Assembly: GCF_050003625.1 (NCBI RefSeq)
Contig: NC_134397.1
Span: 150,597,526 to 150,661,525 of the forward strand
Direction: 5' to 3'
DNA: 64,000 nucleotides
Source: Haematobia irritans
Taxonomy: Eukaryota; Arthropoda; Insecta; Diptera; Muscidae
In this document: positions 42,367 through 54,396 of the stretch, in pieces
Numbering within the stretch: position 1 is the stretch's first letter
Layout of the letters: each line of letters starts with the position of its first letter
The notes under the pieces: model-generated
Seen by the model: the letters and a program-made list of their open reading frames with translations, nothing else
What the model was told of the DNA's origin: nothing
Databases searched by the model: none
Program-made: the position numbers and the translations under genes

Positions 42367-43860
42367 TTATACCCTTCACCACTACTGTGGTACAGGGTAT
42401 AATAAGTTTGTGTATTTGTATGTAACGCCAAGAAATAATTGTCATAGACCCATCTTTTAGTATACCGATCGGCTTAGAATTAAATTCTGAGTCGATTTAG
42501 CGATGTCCGTCTGTTTGTCTGTCTGTCTGTCCGTCCGTCCGTCTGTATATGTAATTTTGTGCACAAAGTTCAGGTCGCAGTTTAAGTCCGATCGTCCTCA
42601 AATTTGGCATAGGGCCGTTTCTTGGGACAGAGACAATCGCTATTGGTTTAGGAAAAAATCGGTTCAGATTTAGACATAGCTGCCATATATATTTATCCCC
42701 GATTTGGTCATAGTTATCGTGTTTATCAACCGATTTTCTTGAAATACCGTACATCCAAATATTTTATGAATCTCGAAAATCTTGCAAAATATCAGCCAAA
42801 TCGGTTCAGATTTAGATATAGCTCCCATATATATCTTTCGTCCGATTTAGACTCATATGACCACAGAGGCCAAAGTTTACTACCGATCTTCGTGAAATTT
42901 TGCACAGAGGGTAGAATTGACATTCTACCAATGCTTGGTAAATTTGATTGAAATCGGTTCAAATTTAGATATAGCTCCCATATATATCTTTCGTCCGATT
43001 TGAACATATATGGCCATAAAAGCCGGAGTTTTGCCGTGCTTTGCTTCAAATTTTGCACAAGGGGTACGTTTAATAGTATCGTTAAGTGTGTCAAATTTTG
43101 TTAAAATCGGTTCAGATTTAGATATAGCTCACATATATATCTTTCGCCCGATTTTGACTTATATGGCCTCAAAAGCCAGAGTTTTGCCCTGACTTACTTC
43201 AAATTTTGCACAAGCGGTACTTTTAACGATACTATTGTATGTGCCAAATATGGTCAAAATCGATTCAGATTTAGATATAGCTCCCATATATATATTTCGT
43301 CCGATTTGAACTTATATGGCCTCAAAATCCAGGGTTTTGTCGCGATTTGCTTCAAAATTTCCCACAAGGAGTACGTTTAGTAGTATCGGTAATTGTGCCA
43401 AATTTGGTTGAAATCGGTTCAGATTTAGATATGGCTCCCATATATATCTTCCGTCCGATTTGCACTCATATGACCAGGGGGGCCAAAGTTATACTCCCAT
43501 TTACGTGTAATTTCGCATAGATTGCAGAATTATTATTCTAACTATACATGTCAAATTTAGTCAAAATCGGTTCAGATTATATATAGCTCCCATATATACG
43601 TACACCAGAGTTGGGGAAATATGATAGACTGTTACACATTTTATACCCGTTTTCAATGGAAGTTTCCTCCAATTAACTGGATAGCGTTAGCCGATTTAAA
43701 TTTTAATTCTAGAGATTTAGTAGAAGTAAAACAATTGTCTCCTTTATATAGCTTCCAGCAAATGTGAAGTAGTTGAGAGGGTAACACAAATTTTGGCCTA
43801 CATAGGGGTGAAGGGTATAATATAGTCGGCCCCGCCCGACTTTAGACTTTACTTACTTGT
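42367..43860 (-). mobile_element. INE-1-like family A, copy 2
   Basis: The minus-strand right end is at the left here: hairpin TATACCCTTCACCAC / GTGGTACAGGGTATA, TTTGTATGTAACGCCAAG, GAGTCGATTTAGCGATGTCC and a GTCTGTCTGTCC microsatellite. About five tandem units follow, then the family A left end (GGTATAATATAGTCGGCCCC, CCCGACTTTAGACTTTAC) at 43820-43860. The order hairpin, spacer, GTCGATYTRGCxATGTCCGTCTG, core is that of Drosophila INE-1/DINE-1. Confidence 0.78.
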
Positions 43861-43967
43861 TTTTTATTTATTTATTTTTTAAATTTTGTTTTTAAAATTA
43901 AAACAATAAATACTAAAAATATAGAAATATTAGAACATAAAATATTTTTTCCTTGGAAGTCTCTATA

Positions 43968-44359
43968 CACAGAAAAAAAAATATCACTAAAAAATTTTTT
44001 AATCATGATAGAAACAATAAGTTAATTAATTAATCAGTTGTTAATTCAAATAAAAACTCTAAGCCAATTCAGAAAGTAATTGGAAATAGTTACCTTTTTT
44101 AATTAATAAATTAATTGAGTTTTGCAATCAACATTAATTAAATTTTTAATTGAATCAATTAAAAATAAATTTTTAATTGAATCAATTAAAAAATTTATTG
44201 AAATTTGCTAATGAAATCAATTAATTTTTTAATCAAGAGTTTTTTCTATGCCCAATTAAAACTGTGATTGATACTATCATTATCGTGATTGAAAACATTT
44301 CAATTAAAAAATTAATTGGACCAATTAATTTCGTGATTGAATCAGAATTTTTTTTTGTG
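43968..44359. mobile_element. 392-bp AATTAA-rich MITE, complete
   Basis: Ends CACAGAAAAAAAAA and TTTTTTTTTGTG with TA on both sides. The body is made of TTTTTAATTGA and TCAATTAAAAA words on both strands and GTGATTGA near the right end. Non-coding. Confidence 0.75.
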
Positions 44360-44364
44360 TAGTA

Positions 44365-45765
44365 GGTACAGGGTTCCAAGTAATCCTGTTAAGATGTCCT
44401 TTTTAGCCCATATTAGAGTCAACATAATTTTTGCCTTCCTATTGATTGAATAGATTACAAATTGGTCTTTTATATTTTCCACTTTCGGCGAATCCATGAC
44501 TTCATGAATGAAGCTATATGAAGAGTTTCCTCACAATATTTTGCCTCATCTATAGACAAAAATAATAAAAACGAAAAATATAGGTGGCCAGCTGGCTGGC
44601 AGTGATGGCCTGTTTTGTTTTTAGTGATTCGTCCTTGTTGTTGTAAGTCTGGCTGGCCTCTTTCAAAGCAATTCATTGCGCGCCATATTTCTTCGCTTAT
44701 TTTTGATGTTAAAGGACTCATTTATTCATCCATTCAAACAGCTACAGCAACAAACTCAACACCATTAAGTCAGTGGTAATGGATGTACACTCCCAAACAC
44801 ATACACACACATCTCAATTTCGAGCAAAACAAACCAAAGGCGCCAAGTACGCGTAACAAGTGGCTATTTGTGAAATTGTTGCAAATTGCGACAACTTGTC
44901 GGATGGCTATCTACGAGCATCGCTGTTGCCACAAATTCTGTCTCATCTGCTAGCGTGGTGCCGTAGCGATGGCGCTACCGTCAACGACGCCACTTGGCTG
45001 TTTTTTTATTTGATTGTTGCTAGTCCTCCAGCCTTTGTAAGCCCAAACAAAAATTGGTAACCAGCAGCCAAAATCAAGCGTGGCTGGCTGACTGTCTGTC
45101 TGCGTCAAATAAAACGAAAACAACAACAGCGGTGCAAACGAAAACATAACGAAGAAAACTTGGCCACCATCTTTCGCGCTCCCTTAACAAAGAGAGGCGA
45201 CATTATATGGTCGCGTCTCATAACGGCAACGTGGAGACGCACGTTCGTTGTTTATAATATTGTCATAGAATACTGACTGCTATAATGCCTCCAAGAAGTC
45301 GTACTGTGTGCCACAGTCATCATTACCACACGCGCAGGAGGGAAGTTATCGTAGCTACTTCTTTTTAGTTTATTTTCGATATGCGTTTTTTTCTTTAAAT
45401 TCGCATTAGAAATCGAGTAATTTGTCGTACAAGGGTAGTTATTGTGGTATTTAATATGACGACAATAATAATGGCACCAAGGGTATATGTATGTAAGTAG
45501 CACTATCTCAACTAAGATGAAAGAGGAATGAAGTTAGCCAATGTATATGTGGCACAGTGGTTATGAGATCTATTTGATTTGGCAAATGATATGTCACTTA
45601 TGGAATTGTTTGTTTATAAAATATTTGAATGTGAATTTTATGGAAACGCCATAATATAAAAATCTTTTTAAAAGGGACACTTATGTCCAAGTTCTCACTT
45701 AAACAATTTTAAAGGTTTTATTTATAATACATTTAGAAAACTATTGTATACAATTAACAAGTATA
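44365..45765. other. Low-repeat, GC-richer island; no gene identified
   Basis: Unlike its neighbours this stretch lacks transposon signatures. At 44580-45250 it has GC-rich single-copy-looking sequence with CAACAACAGC, ACACACAC and GGCTGGCTGG runs, in the style of fly 5' UTR or promoter DNA. Open frames on both strands (44470-44721, 44860-45060) have no domain. It could be an untranslated exon, promoter or conserved regulatory block of a gene outside the window. Confidence 0.3.
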
Positions 45766-45769
45766 TACA

Positions 45770-46215
45770 GCAGTAAGTTCGGCCGGGCTGAATCTTAAAT
45801 ACCCACCACCATGAATCAAATATAATAGTTTCCTTTGAAAATTCTTCGTCGTAGCGGGTTACTTGATAATATATAGAATTTCAGGGGGTTTTATTACAAA
45901 TATTCTCTCTCCCAAGCAGATCAGTTAAACCAGTACGCTTCCCGAAAATACATCTAAAAATTCTATCTATGAAGACTAGATCAGATTCTGGATTTATAAG
46001 AACTATTTTTGTTTGAGTTTTAGAGGAGCCATAATCATCTCGTGTAAGTGTGCAAGAAAATGATTAAATAACGCCTTTATCTAAAATCTGTAGATTATAT
46101 CCCCCCCATTATTTAATTGATTACGAGAAGTAAAATCTGCAAATTTTATATTCAATGTCAAGCAATTTTCATGATCAGCGTGTATTCTATACCCTCAAGA
46201 AGTGAAATCGGTCTA
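45770..46215 (+). mobile_element. INE-1-like left-end remnant
   Basis: AAGTATATACAGCAGTAAGT with GGCCGGGCTGAATCTTAAAT and CCACCACCATGAATC is a divergent family B left end. The rest is degraded. Confidence 0.45.
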
Positions 46216-46217
46216 TA

Positions 46218-46515
46218 CGCACAAAAAAATTAGATTCAATCACAAAATTAATTGATCCAATTAATTTTTTAATTGGAATGTTTTCAATCACGAAAATGAT
46301 AGTATCAATCATAGTTTTAATTGAGTATCAAAAAATACTTGATTAAAAAAATAATTGATTTCATGATGTTGATTGCAAAATTCAATTAATATTTTAATTA
46401 AAAACAAAACTAGTTTTAATAGCTATACTATATTTCAATCACTTTCTTAACTATTTTTAATCCTTTTTAGTTTGATTCAAAAATCATGATTCCAAAAAAA
46501 AATAATTAATAATTA
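46218..46515. mobile_element. AATTAA-rich MITE, truncated
   Basis: Starts after TA with CGCACAAAAAAATTAGATTC and carries the family words in inverted order to 43968-44359. The right side runs into an INE-1-like element. Confidence 0.6.
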
Positions 46516-46523
46516 AAAAAAAA

Positions 46524-47883
46524 CAAGTAAGGAAAGTCTAAAGTCGGGCGGGGCCGACTATATTATACCCTGCACCACTTTGTAGATCTAAATTTTCGAT
46601 ACCATATCACATCCGTCAAATGTATTGGGGCTATATATAAATGTTTGTCCCAAATACATACATTTAAATATCACTCGATCTGGACAGAATTTGATAGACT
46701 TCTACAAAATCTATAGACTCAAAATTTAAGTCGGCTAATGCACTAGGGTGGAACACAATGTTAGTAAAAAAATATGGGAAACATTTAAATCTGGAGCAAT
46801 TTTAAGAAAACTTCGCAAAAGTTTATTTATGATTTATCGCTCGATATATATGCATTAGAAGTTTAGGAAAATTAGAGTAATTTTTACAACTTTTCGACTA
46901 AGCAGTGGCGATTTTACAAGGAAAATGTTGGTATTTTGACCATTTTTGTCGAAATCAGAAAAACATATATATGGGAGCTATATCTAAATCTGAACCGATT
47001 TCAACCAAATTTGGCACGCATAGCTACAATGCTAATTCTACTCTCTGTGTAAAATTTCAACTAAATCGGAGTTAAAAATTGGCCTCTACGGTCATATGAG
47101 TGTAAATCGGGCGAAAGCTATATATGGGAGATATATCTAAATCTGAACCGATTTCAACCAAATTTGGCACGCATAGCTACAATGCTAATTATACTCCCTG
47201 TGCAAAATTTCAACTAAATCGGAGCAAAAAATTGGCCTCTGTGGTCATTTGAGTGTAAATCGGGCGAAAGCTATATATGGGAGCTATATCTAAATCTGAA
47301 CCGATTTCAACCAAATTTGACACGCATAGCTACAATGCTAATTCTACTCCCTGTGCAAAATTTCAACAAAATCGGAGCAAAAAATTGGCCTCTGTGGACA
47401 AATGAGTGTAAATCGAGCGAAAGCTATATATGGGAGCTATATCTAAATCTGAACCGATTTGGCTGATATTTTGCAAGTTTTTCTAGACTCATAAAATATT
47501 CGGATGTACGGAATTTGAGGAAGATCGGTTGATATACACTCCAATTATGACCAGATCGGTGAAAAATATATATGGCAGCTATATCTAAATCTGAACCGAT
47601 TTTTTCCAAAATCAATAGGGATCGTCTTTGGGCCGAAACAGGACCCTATACCAAATTTTAGGACAATCGGACTAAAACTGCGAGCTGTACTTTGCACACA
47701 AAACAGACAGACAGACGGACAGACAGACAGACAGACAGACGGACATCGCTAAATTGACTCAGAATTTAATTCTAAGACGATCGGTATACTAAACGATGGG
47801 TCTCAGACTTTTCCTTCTTGGCGTTACATACAAATGCACAAACTTATTATACCCTGTACCACAGTAGTGGTGAAGGATATAAA
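46524..47883 (+). mobile_element. INE-1-like family A, copy 3
   Basis: Complete-looking copy: left end CAAGTAAGGAAAGTCTAAAG with the AGTCGG/CCGACT hairpin, about five tandem units, AGACAGACGGACAGACAGAC microsatellite, GACATCGCTAAATTGACTC, and terminal hairpin TATACCCTGTACCAC / GTGGTGAAGGATATA. Same layout as copy 2 in the other orientation. Confidence 0.78.
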
Positions 47884-47885
47884 AA

Positions 47886-48329
47886 TATCCATAATTTTTT
47901 AACTGACTTACTCTTTCGAGTTTGATTAAAAAGATAATTGTATCAATTAATTTTTTAATTGAAAATTTAAAAAATTTCAATCATTGACTTAATTGACTTA
48001 CGGCCATTTTCATGTAGCTCCGTTAGGCTTTAACTGCCAGTTAACAGAAAGAAAAATGGAAATATCTTTTTTCCGGTTAACTTTAACTGAAAAATGTTCA
48101 GCTGTTTCTAACTGGCATATGGAATATATACGCAAGATTACAGATATGTAGATATCACGGTTTAAAAGTTCGTTAGCTAACGCAGCACTAACGGAGCTTC
48201 ATGAAAATGGGGGTTAATGTTTCTAGTTTGATTAAAAGGTTAATAGTATCAATTAATTTTTTAATTGAAAAAGTTTTCAACTTCAATCAACTTTTTAATT
48301 GGGAATATTTTGGTTATATTTTTTCTGTG
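47886..48329. mobile_element. AATTAA-rich MITE interrupted by another MITE
   Basis: AATTAATTTTTTAATTGA words flank a foreign 210-bp piece (48001-48212). The right end is TTTTTTCTGTG followed by TA. Confidence 0.6.
48001..48212. mobile_element. Nested 210-bp MITE with 22-bp inverted ends
   Basis: Left CCATTTTCATGTAGCTCCGTTA and right TAACGGAGCTTCATGAAAATGG are inverted with one mismatch. The inside has CTAACTGGC / GCCAGTTAAC facing words. It lies within an AATTAA-rich MITE, so it is the younger of the two. Confidence 0.75.
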
Positions 48330-48334
48330 TACGT

Positions 48335-48885
48335 AGTTTCTAGAATCTATACCCCAAATCGGAGGGCTGGTTTAAAAGGGGCTGCATCAAAACCTGTACC
48401 GATACACAATATATTCAGCACACCTATTTATAGTCCTAAAAAACCTCCAGATTTCCAATTTTAAACAAATTGGATGAAAATCTAGAAGAAGAAATCGAGA
48501 AGCTCAAGAAGTAAAATCAGGAGATCGGCCTATATGGGTGCTATACCAAAACAAGGACCGATAATGAAAATTTTCGGCACCCCTCTTTATAGTCCTAAAA
48601 AACCTCCAGATTTCAAATTTTAAACAAATTGGATGAAAACTACGGATTCTAGAAGCTCAAGTAGTAAAATCAGGAGATCGGTCTATATGGGGGCTATACC
48701 AAAACATGGACCGATAATGAAAATTTTCGGCACCCCTCTTTATGTTTCAAAAATACCTCTAGATTTCCAATATCAGGCAAATTTGATAAAAACTACGGAT
48801 TCTAGAAGCTCAAGAAGTAAAATCGGGAGATCGGTCTATCTCCTTTCTTGTAAAGTATTTTATTTTAGACCAAACTAACCCAAAT
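48335..48885 (+). repeat. INE-1-like family B variant, about three tandem units
   Basis: Units of roughly 145 bp with GATCGGTCTATATGGGGGCT, GGACCGATAATGAAAATTTT and CTACGGATTCTAGAAGCTC. Diverged from the 18-21 kb arrays. No complete end. Confidence 0.65.
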
Positions 48886-49320
48886 TTATGGTATGCGATT
48901 CAACGATTGTCGCTACTTCTTTTTATTTGACTTTAGGTAAAATTCTTTAGCGTCCAAATAAAACATTGTTTGTCTAAAACTTTGCTCCTCGGAAACAAAC
49001 TCTTCTTTCAGAATGAAGCATTACACAAATGAAGCATAAAAATTTACGAAATTTTTTATTTCCCACAAAATAGTTTAAAAGTTTCCAAAATTTGTAAATT
49101 TTACCAAAAATACGTCCATCATGAACTATGTATGGAACAAAAATCATTTTTGCAGTTTCTAACTCCATGTTTTCCTTCAAAATAAGATATTCCCCCATGT
49201 TCCGAAATTCGGAATCTCAAATCGCAAAATTTTCCTTTGGCCATAATTTAATAACCCTGAAACTTATAAACTAAAATCTTCTTCTCTTTAATGAGAAGTT
49301 CGAATTAAAATTGTTTTGGA
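48886..49320. other. Intergenic, nothing recognised
   Basis: AT-rich sequence without convincing ORF or repeat. Confidence 0.4.
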
Positions 49321-49329
49321 GTCCGAGAG

Positions 49330-49800
49330 TAAAGAGAGAAACTTGTACTAAAGACTGTCATCCACAATCGAATTACTTGGGTTGCGGTAACACTTGGCGA
49401 TGGCAAGGTATCTTAAAACTTCTTAAAACCGTGTTCTCAATTGTAAGTTAGTGCATACGGGGTATATATTAAACACAAAAAGGCCGATTAAATACGTAAA
49501 TAATTCAGGCATCCAATTTGCCTGAAATTTGAAATCTAGAAGTATTTTAGGACCATAAAGATGTGTGCCGAAAATTTTCATTATCGGTTCATGTTTTGGT
49601 TACTAGAAGCCCAAGACCCCAAATCGGGAGGTCGGTTTATATGGGGACTATATAAACCGACTGGACCGATAAAGCCCATCTTCGAACATGACCTGCCTGC
49701 AGACAAAAGACGAGTTTGTGCAAAATTTAAGCACGATAGATTCATTATTGAAGACTTTAGCGTGATTTACCCTATGGTTGTGGGTATAAAAACAATAATG
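49330..49800 (+). mobile_element. INE-1-like family B element, short copy
   Basis: The left section (CATCCACAATCGAATTACTT and on) matches 18070-18235. One tandem unit (GGTCGGTTTATATGGGGACT) follows, and the end ACCCTATGGTTGTGGGTATA resembles the family hairpin. Confidence 0.6.
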
Positions 49801-49931
49801 AATTGAAAAGAAAAACTCTCGATTCTGCTTAGTTTGATTTCCATCCTATCGATGATTTTTGCAACCCAGCCAATTACAGAAATAATCGAAAAAGACCATG
49901 GAATTCAGGACACCAAATTGTCATGTTCGTG

Positions 49932-50170
49932 CACGCAGAGAACGAATATGATCACCTCAAACAGGTTTCAATAGCAAAATGTTATTTTTGTATAGTGACC
50001 ATGTAGCATGTTTGTCACTAAAATGTTATTTTCTCGTCAAATATAACCTGCTTGCCGAAATCAGATACATGATTTCCGAGAAAATAACATGCTTGCGAAA
50101 ACCAGTTACATGGTCACCACCCAAAAATAACATTTTGCTCTTAAAACATGTTTGAGGTGATCTCTGCGTG
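49932..50170. mobile_element. Hairpin MITE (CACRCAGAGAA family), copy 1
   Basis: About 239 bp, a nearly full-length imperfect palindrome: left CACGCAGAGAACGAATATG with GATCACCTCAAACA, right TGTTTGAGGTGATC and TCTCTGCGTG. AAAATAACATTTTGCTCTT and its inverse lie inside. Related to 54858-55090. Confidence 0.75.
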
Positions 50171-51298
50171 TGGATTTGTCGTGAGTAGTGCAAATGTAAT
50201 TGAAGTTAATATCCGAACATGGGTAGTATGTGCAGAAATGCGGTGAAAATGAATGTGTATGTTATGACCGTTTAGGACTCAATTCCTTACTGGGTTTACC
50301 ATATCTCAAAAGTTCTGAAAAAGTGAAAAACTCGAAAAATAGACTTTAACGTCCCAGCATAAAAAAAGAGCCAAAATAGCAATGAACATATTCTTTTTGG
50401 ATCCGGAAGTGGTGCAAAATTTGATTGACTCAGAAACAATGAATTTTGCATGGGCTTTTCATAGGACGGAAGACAATTTTTTATGTATCCACTGCATTGA
50501 TTTCGTTCTTCAGATGTAATGCTGTTTCAGTATTTCGAATTTCATTTAAAATAAACATTATGGGAATCTTACAAAAATAAAATGCTTCTTAACTTTTTCG
50601 ACTTTTATTTTCTGAATATTCTATTCTATATTCTATGGAAATATCTAATATTTTTTATCCGTGCAGTGTTTTATATATAGTACAATTCGGAAATTTTGAA
50701 TTTATTGGTAATACAAACGATTTTATTTATCAGCTCAAAGGAATTTCTTGTGAAGTGAAAATTTATCTCCAGAAGAGAATTTATGGACGTATTTTAAAAG
50801 TAATGACTTAAGAAGAACTTCAATTTTTAGCTGGAATTTTTTTTCTAAATTTGGATAAAATTAAATTTTGAAAAGTCAACTTTTGAAATCAACTTAAAAT
50901 TGAAAACATAACATTTCCAATTTTGAAAAGATCGAAAGTTCAAGTTTGATTCCGATTACAATCCCCAATAATCACCTTATAGTGGAAAACTTTAAATTTT
51001 TATATGAAAAATATGAGTCCTAAATCAAAATTGTATTTAATTCGTTATCGAAAAAAAAATTATTGAATCCCGAAAAAATTCCAAATTTTTATATAAAAAC
51101 ATTATTTTGTACATCATTTCCAAACTTTTTTTTATTTAGCTCAGACCACCTCAAAAATTCAAAATTCTATCAAAATAATGATTAAAACCCAATTTTGGTA
51201 TGAAAAATTCTGTAGAAATCCCCAAAATATCTATATTGTTCTGAAAATCCTTTTTGATCACTTCTTAATATGCTTCATAGCTCAATTCGTGACCATGT
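50171..51298. other. Intergenic, nothing recognised
   Basis: About 1.1 kb of AT-rich DNA with no ORF, repeat or element end that I can support. Confidence 0.4.
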
Positions 51299-51306
51299 CC
51301 ACAAAG

Positions 51307-51910
51307 CACGGTTGCCACAGTTGGTAGAGTTCTACCAAAAATGGTAGGGTTTTTACTACTTGGTAGATTGGTAGAATTCTTCATGTTTTGGTAGGTTTTG
51401 CAAAATATTCCTTTCCAACTAAGACGTATAAAATTTTCTATAGAAATAAATTTTTGAATAAATTTTCTGTAGAAATAAAATTTTGGCAAAATAAAATAAA
51501 AATAAATGTTGATAAAATTTTTTATAAAAATAAAATGTTCTATAAAAATAAAATTTTGACAAAAATTTCTATAAAAATAAAATTTTGACAAAATTTTTTA
51601 TGAAAATAAAATTTTCTATAAATATAAAATTTTGACAAAATTTTATATAAAAAAATAAAATTTTGACAAAATTTTATATAAAAATAAAATTTTGAAAAAA
51701 AATTTATGAAAATAAAATTTTGGCAAAATTTTTTGAAAATAAAATTTTCTATAAAAATAAATTTTGACAACATTTTCTATAAAAATAAAATTTGGTAAAA
51801 TTATTATAGAAATAAAATTTTGACAAAATAAGATTTTTTGTTTGGTAGTTTTTTGGTAAAATTTGCTCCAAAATTTGGTAGACTTTTTTTTGGCTCGAGT
51901 GGCAACCGTG
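51307..51910 (+). mobile_element. 29-bp-repeat hAT-like MITE, copy 7 (complete, exact TSD)
   Basis: The best copy. The 12-bp end CACGGTTGCCAC and its exact inverse GTGGCAACCGTG bound 604 bp. CCACAAAG occurs immediately outside both ends (51299-51306 and 51911-51918), an exact 8-bp target duplication. Order inside: GGTAGAGTTCTACC block with five GGTAG words, about 14 units of 29 bp, TTTGGTAGACTTTTTTTTGG, GCTCGAGTGGC. No ORF. Confidence 0.92.
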
Positions 51911-51964
51911 CCACAAAGTCTAAAATGATATATGATATCTTGGAGCGGGAAATATGGGACATTT

Positions 51965-52140
51965 TTGAGGTAAAAATATTGTTTTATCGCTAAACATAAC
52001 ATTCTTGCCGAAATCCGACAGATAATTACTGAGAAAATAACATGGTTGCGACAAACTTGATACATGTTCCCCGGGAAAAAGTAACATTAAGCTCTTGAAA
52101 ATGTTGGGGTGATCATATTTCTTCTCCTTAGGTACATGCA
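51965..52140. mobile_element. Hairpin MITE (CACRCAGAGAA family), right part
   Basis: TTGCCGAAATC, GAGAAAATAACATGGTTGCG, AGCTCTTGAAAATG and GGGTGATCATATTTCTTCTC match the right half of 49932-50170. The left half is missing. Confidence 0.6.
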
Positions 52141-52261
52141 GAATTGTGCTGTGGTCCAACAATCGAAATGGGAACTCAGTGTAGGGCCCTATTGCAGATT
52201 ATCGATCAGTGTGACATGCTTGGGTTCAGGCTCCATTATGAGCGTGACGCTCTTCTACATA

Positions 52262-52707
52262 CACTCAAAAAGTTTACTTGTATACAATGATTTTGACCTT
52301 CCCTTAAGGATTGTGGTATTGATTCCGAGCCAAAGATGCGACTTCTTTAAAATAAAGACACTTTTACCTACCTAAAAGTACAAATTATAACGAATATTTC
52401 AGAGTCTATATTTTTTTCTTAAATCTACAGATTCAATATTTCATTGAATTTAAGGATTATTTCTTTAAAACAAAAATTTGTTTCTTTACTTTAAGGTAAA
52501 TTTGCCTTAGTACAAAGTCATCCAACTTTGACGGAGGGATAGAAATTTCATTTTTGTCCTAAATTAAAAAAAAATTGAAGCAAAGATTATAAACTTTATT
52601 TTAATTAAAATTCCATTATTTAAAAGTAACTTGTCCTTAATATTTTGTAAATTGGACATCCTAAATTGAGCGTAATTTTTAATGTCACGTAAATATTTTT
52701 TTCAGTG
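52262..52707 (-). mobile_element. 446-bp CACTGAAAAA-type MITE, complete
   Basis: Ends CACTCAAAAA and TTTTTTCAGTG with TA on both sides. The body is the inverse of 17133-17902 (GATTCCGAGCCAAAGATGCG, CCTAAATTGAGCGTAATT). Confidence 0.7.
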
Positions 52708-52709
52708 TA

Positions 52710-53246
52710 GTATCCAAAGCATTCTCATTCTGCTCCATTTTGAAACTTCCCACTGAGTTATTTGTCTTATATTAATGCAGCCACTGTCCATTATTCGCAC
52801 CATATTTTTTATGATTCCTTGCCGTCTACTGTTAATGTGGGTTATTTTTTAAGCTCTTTCGCAAGCCCTTTGGCTTTTACAGTTTCATGGTTTTAGTATT
52901 ATCGTTTATTCATTTAACATTTACTTGTAGTTCACTTCGGTTCAGAAAGCATCTGTGTGATGGATGCTATTGTTCCATTGTGTGTCTTATGTCTCCTCAT
53001 TGTGTATTGGACGCCAATATAGACGCCAATTGTCGCTAAAATCATGTCGCGTCAACATCATTGGAATATTTAATTCACCCCGAAAATATTTTCAAAATCA
53101 TAATATATGAATTGTCTGTGTGTGCGTATGTATATATGAGCACAACGGACATTTCTATAATCTTAAATGGTGTAGCAGTTGAGGTATGACACAATTAAGC
53201 GGTGGCTCCATCGACATCCCATTTGAAATTAATATAGTTACGAGTA
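52710..53246. other. Intergenic, nothing recognised
   Basis: Single-copy-looking DNA without ORF. Slightly GC-richer than the flanking MITEs. Confidence 0.4.
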
Positions 53247-53929
53247 CACTCAAACAAAAAAGGAAAATGTAGGATAATTTTAGAAAATTTCAACTAAAAT
53301 GTAGTACAAACACTGATTTTACTTCGACATCACAAAAATAAGTAAATTTTTTTCTACAAATGCAAGAATATTTGTTAAAGACAATTAATTTTTTATTCGC
53401 TTGTTAAAGAAAATGTTGTGCTTTGAAGGAAAAATTGCACAAATATCATTAACGCCATAGAATAAAATTAATTAAAGTCAGGGAAACTCTCTCATACTAT
53501 TTACGTAAAACATAATAATTTCCATGAACTAAAATAGAGTTAAATTGGCTTTAGTTCTCTGGAGGGTTAAAACTGACCCGGAACCAAATTTTTGATAATA
53601 ATCACCCAAACTTTAAATTTAGGTCTTATACAATTTGTAAATTATGATACAGATCTCATTAATCAAAATTTTTATTTTTTTTTTGGAAAAATTAACAAAG
53701 TTATAAAATTTGTCTTTCTTTAAAGACATACGTATTCAACGGAAGGCTGCAAATTTCCAAAATTATTATTCTAAATTTAAGATAAAAACTTTTTAAAATT
53801 AAAATATTAAACTATCTTTTAATTAACAATTATTTACTTTACAGAAATTTATCCCTATTGCTTTCTAAATTTAGTATCTCAAAATTTATATTCCTTAATA
53901 TTTCATATTATGTCAATATTTTTTCAGTG
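53247..53929 (-). mobile_element. 683-bp CACTGAAAAA-type MITE, complete
   Basis: Starts CACTCAAACAAAAAAGG after TA and ends TTTTTTCAGTG before TA. The body is related only loosely to 52262-52707. Confidence 0.6.
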
Positions 53930-53931
53930 TA

Positions 53932-54388
53932 GTGTCTAGAGGATAGTCTGTGAGTTTTTTGTAACATACCATGAAATAATGTTTATGGTAAATTATTGTA
54001 CAGACTTTGGATTCTTATATTTTGATACCTTATATTTGAGGAGTGAAACAAGCGCTATATTTTTGATTTATTTGTTGGGTGTAAATGTCGATAATAACAA
54101 TAAGTGTCTGCTTAGATATATGCAAATTGGCTACCTCAACCAGCCGAGAAAGCTTCTGCTTCGGTTAATCGGCCTTTTGACGCCGAAGGCCGATTCGTGG
54201 CCGATTAACGATTTTTGGTCAAATGCCGAAGCCAATTCTTCGGTCGAGCTCTAATACTCTGTACGAAAGCGGCCCTGAGGTACTTCGACCCATTTCCGGC
54301 GAAGCTCCGTCTTGATATAATCGACACTTTGTTATTTTTTTGTCCCAACTTTAGTCTCCGAAAAGCACTAGGCTCAAAAATCTGATGA
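53932..54388. other. Intergenic with GC-rich inverted words
   Basis: Near 54140-54250, GGCCGATTAACG, TTAATCGGCC and TCTGCTTCGG/CCGAAG words face each other, probably a MITE remnant. A minus-strand open frame across 54205-54399 has no convincing domain. Confidence 0.35.
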
Positions 54389-54396
54389 ATTGAGAT

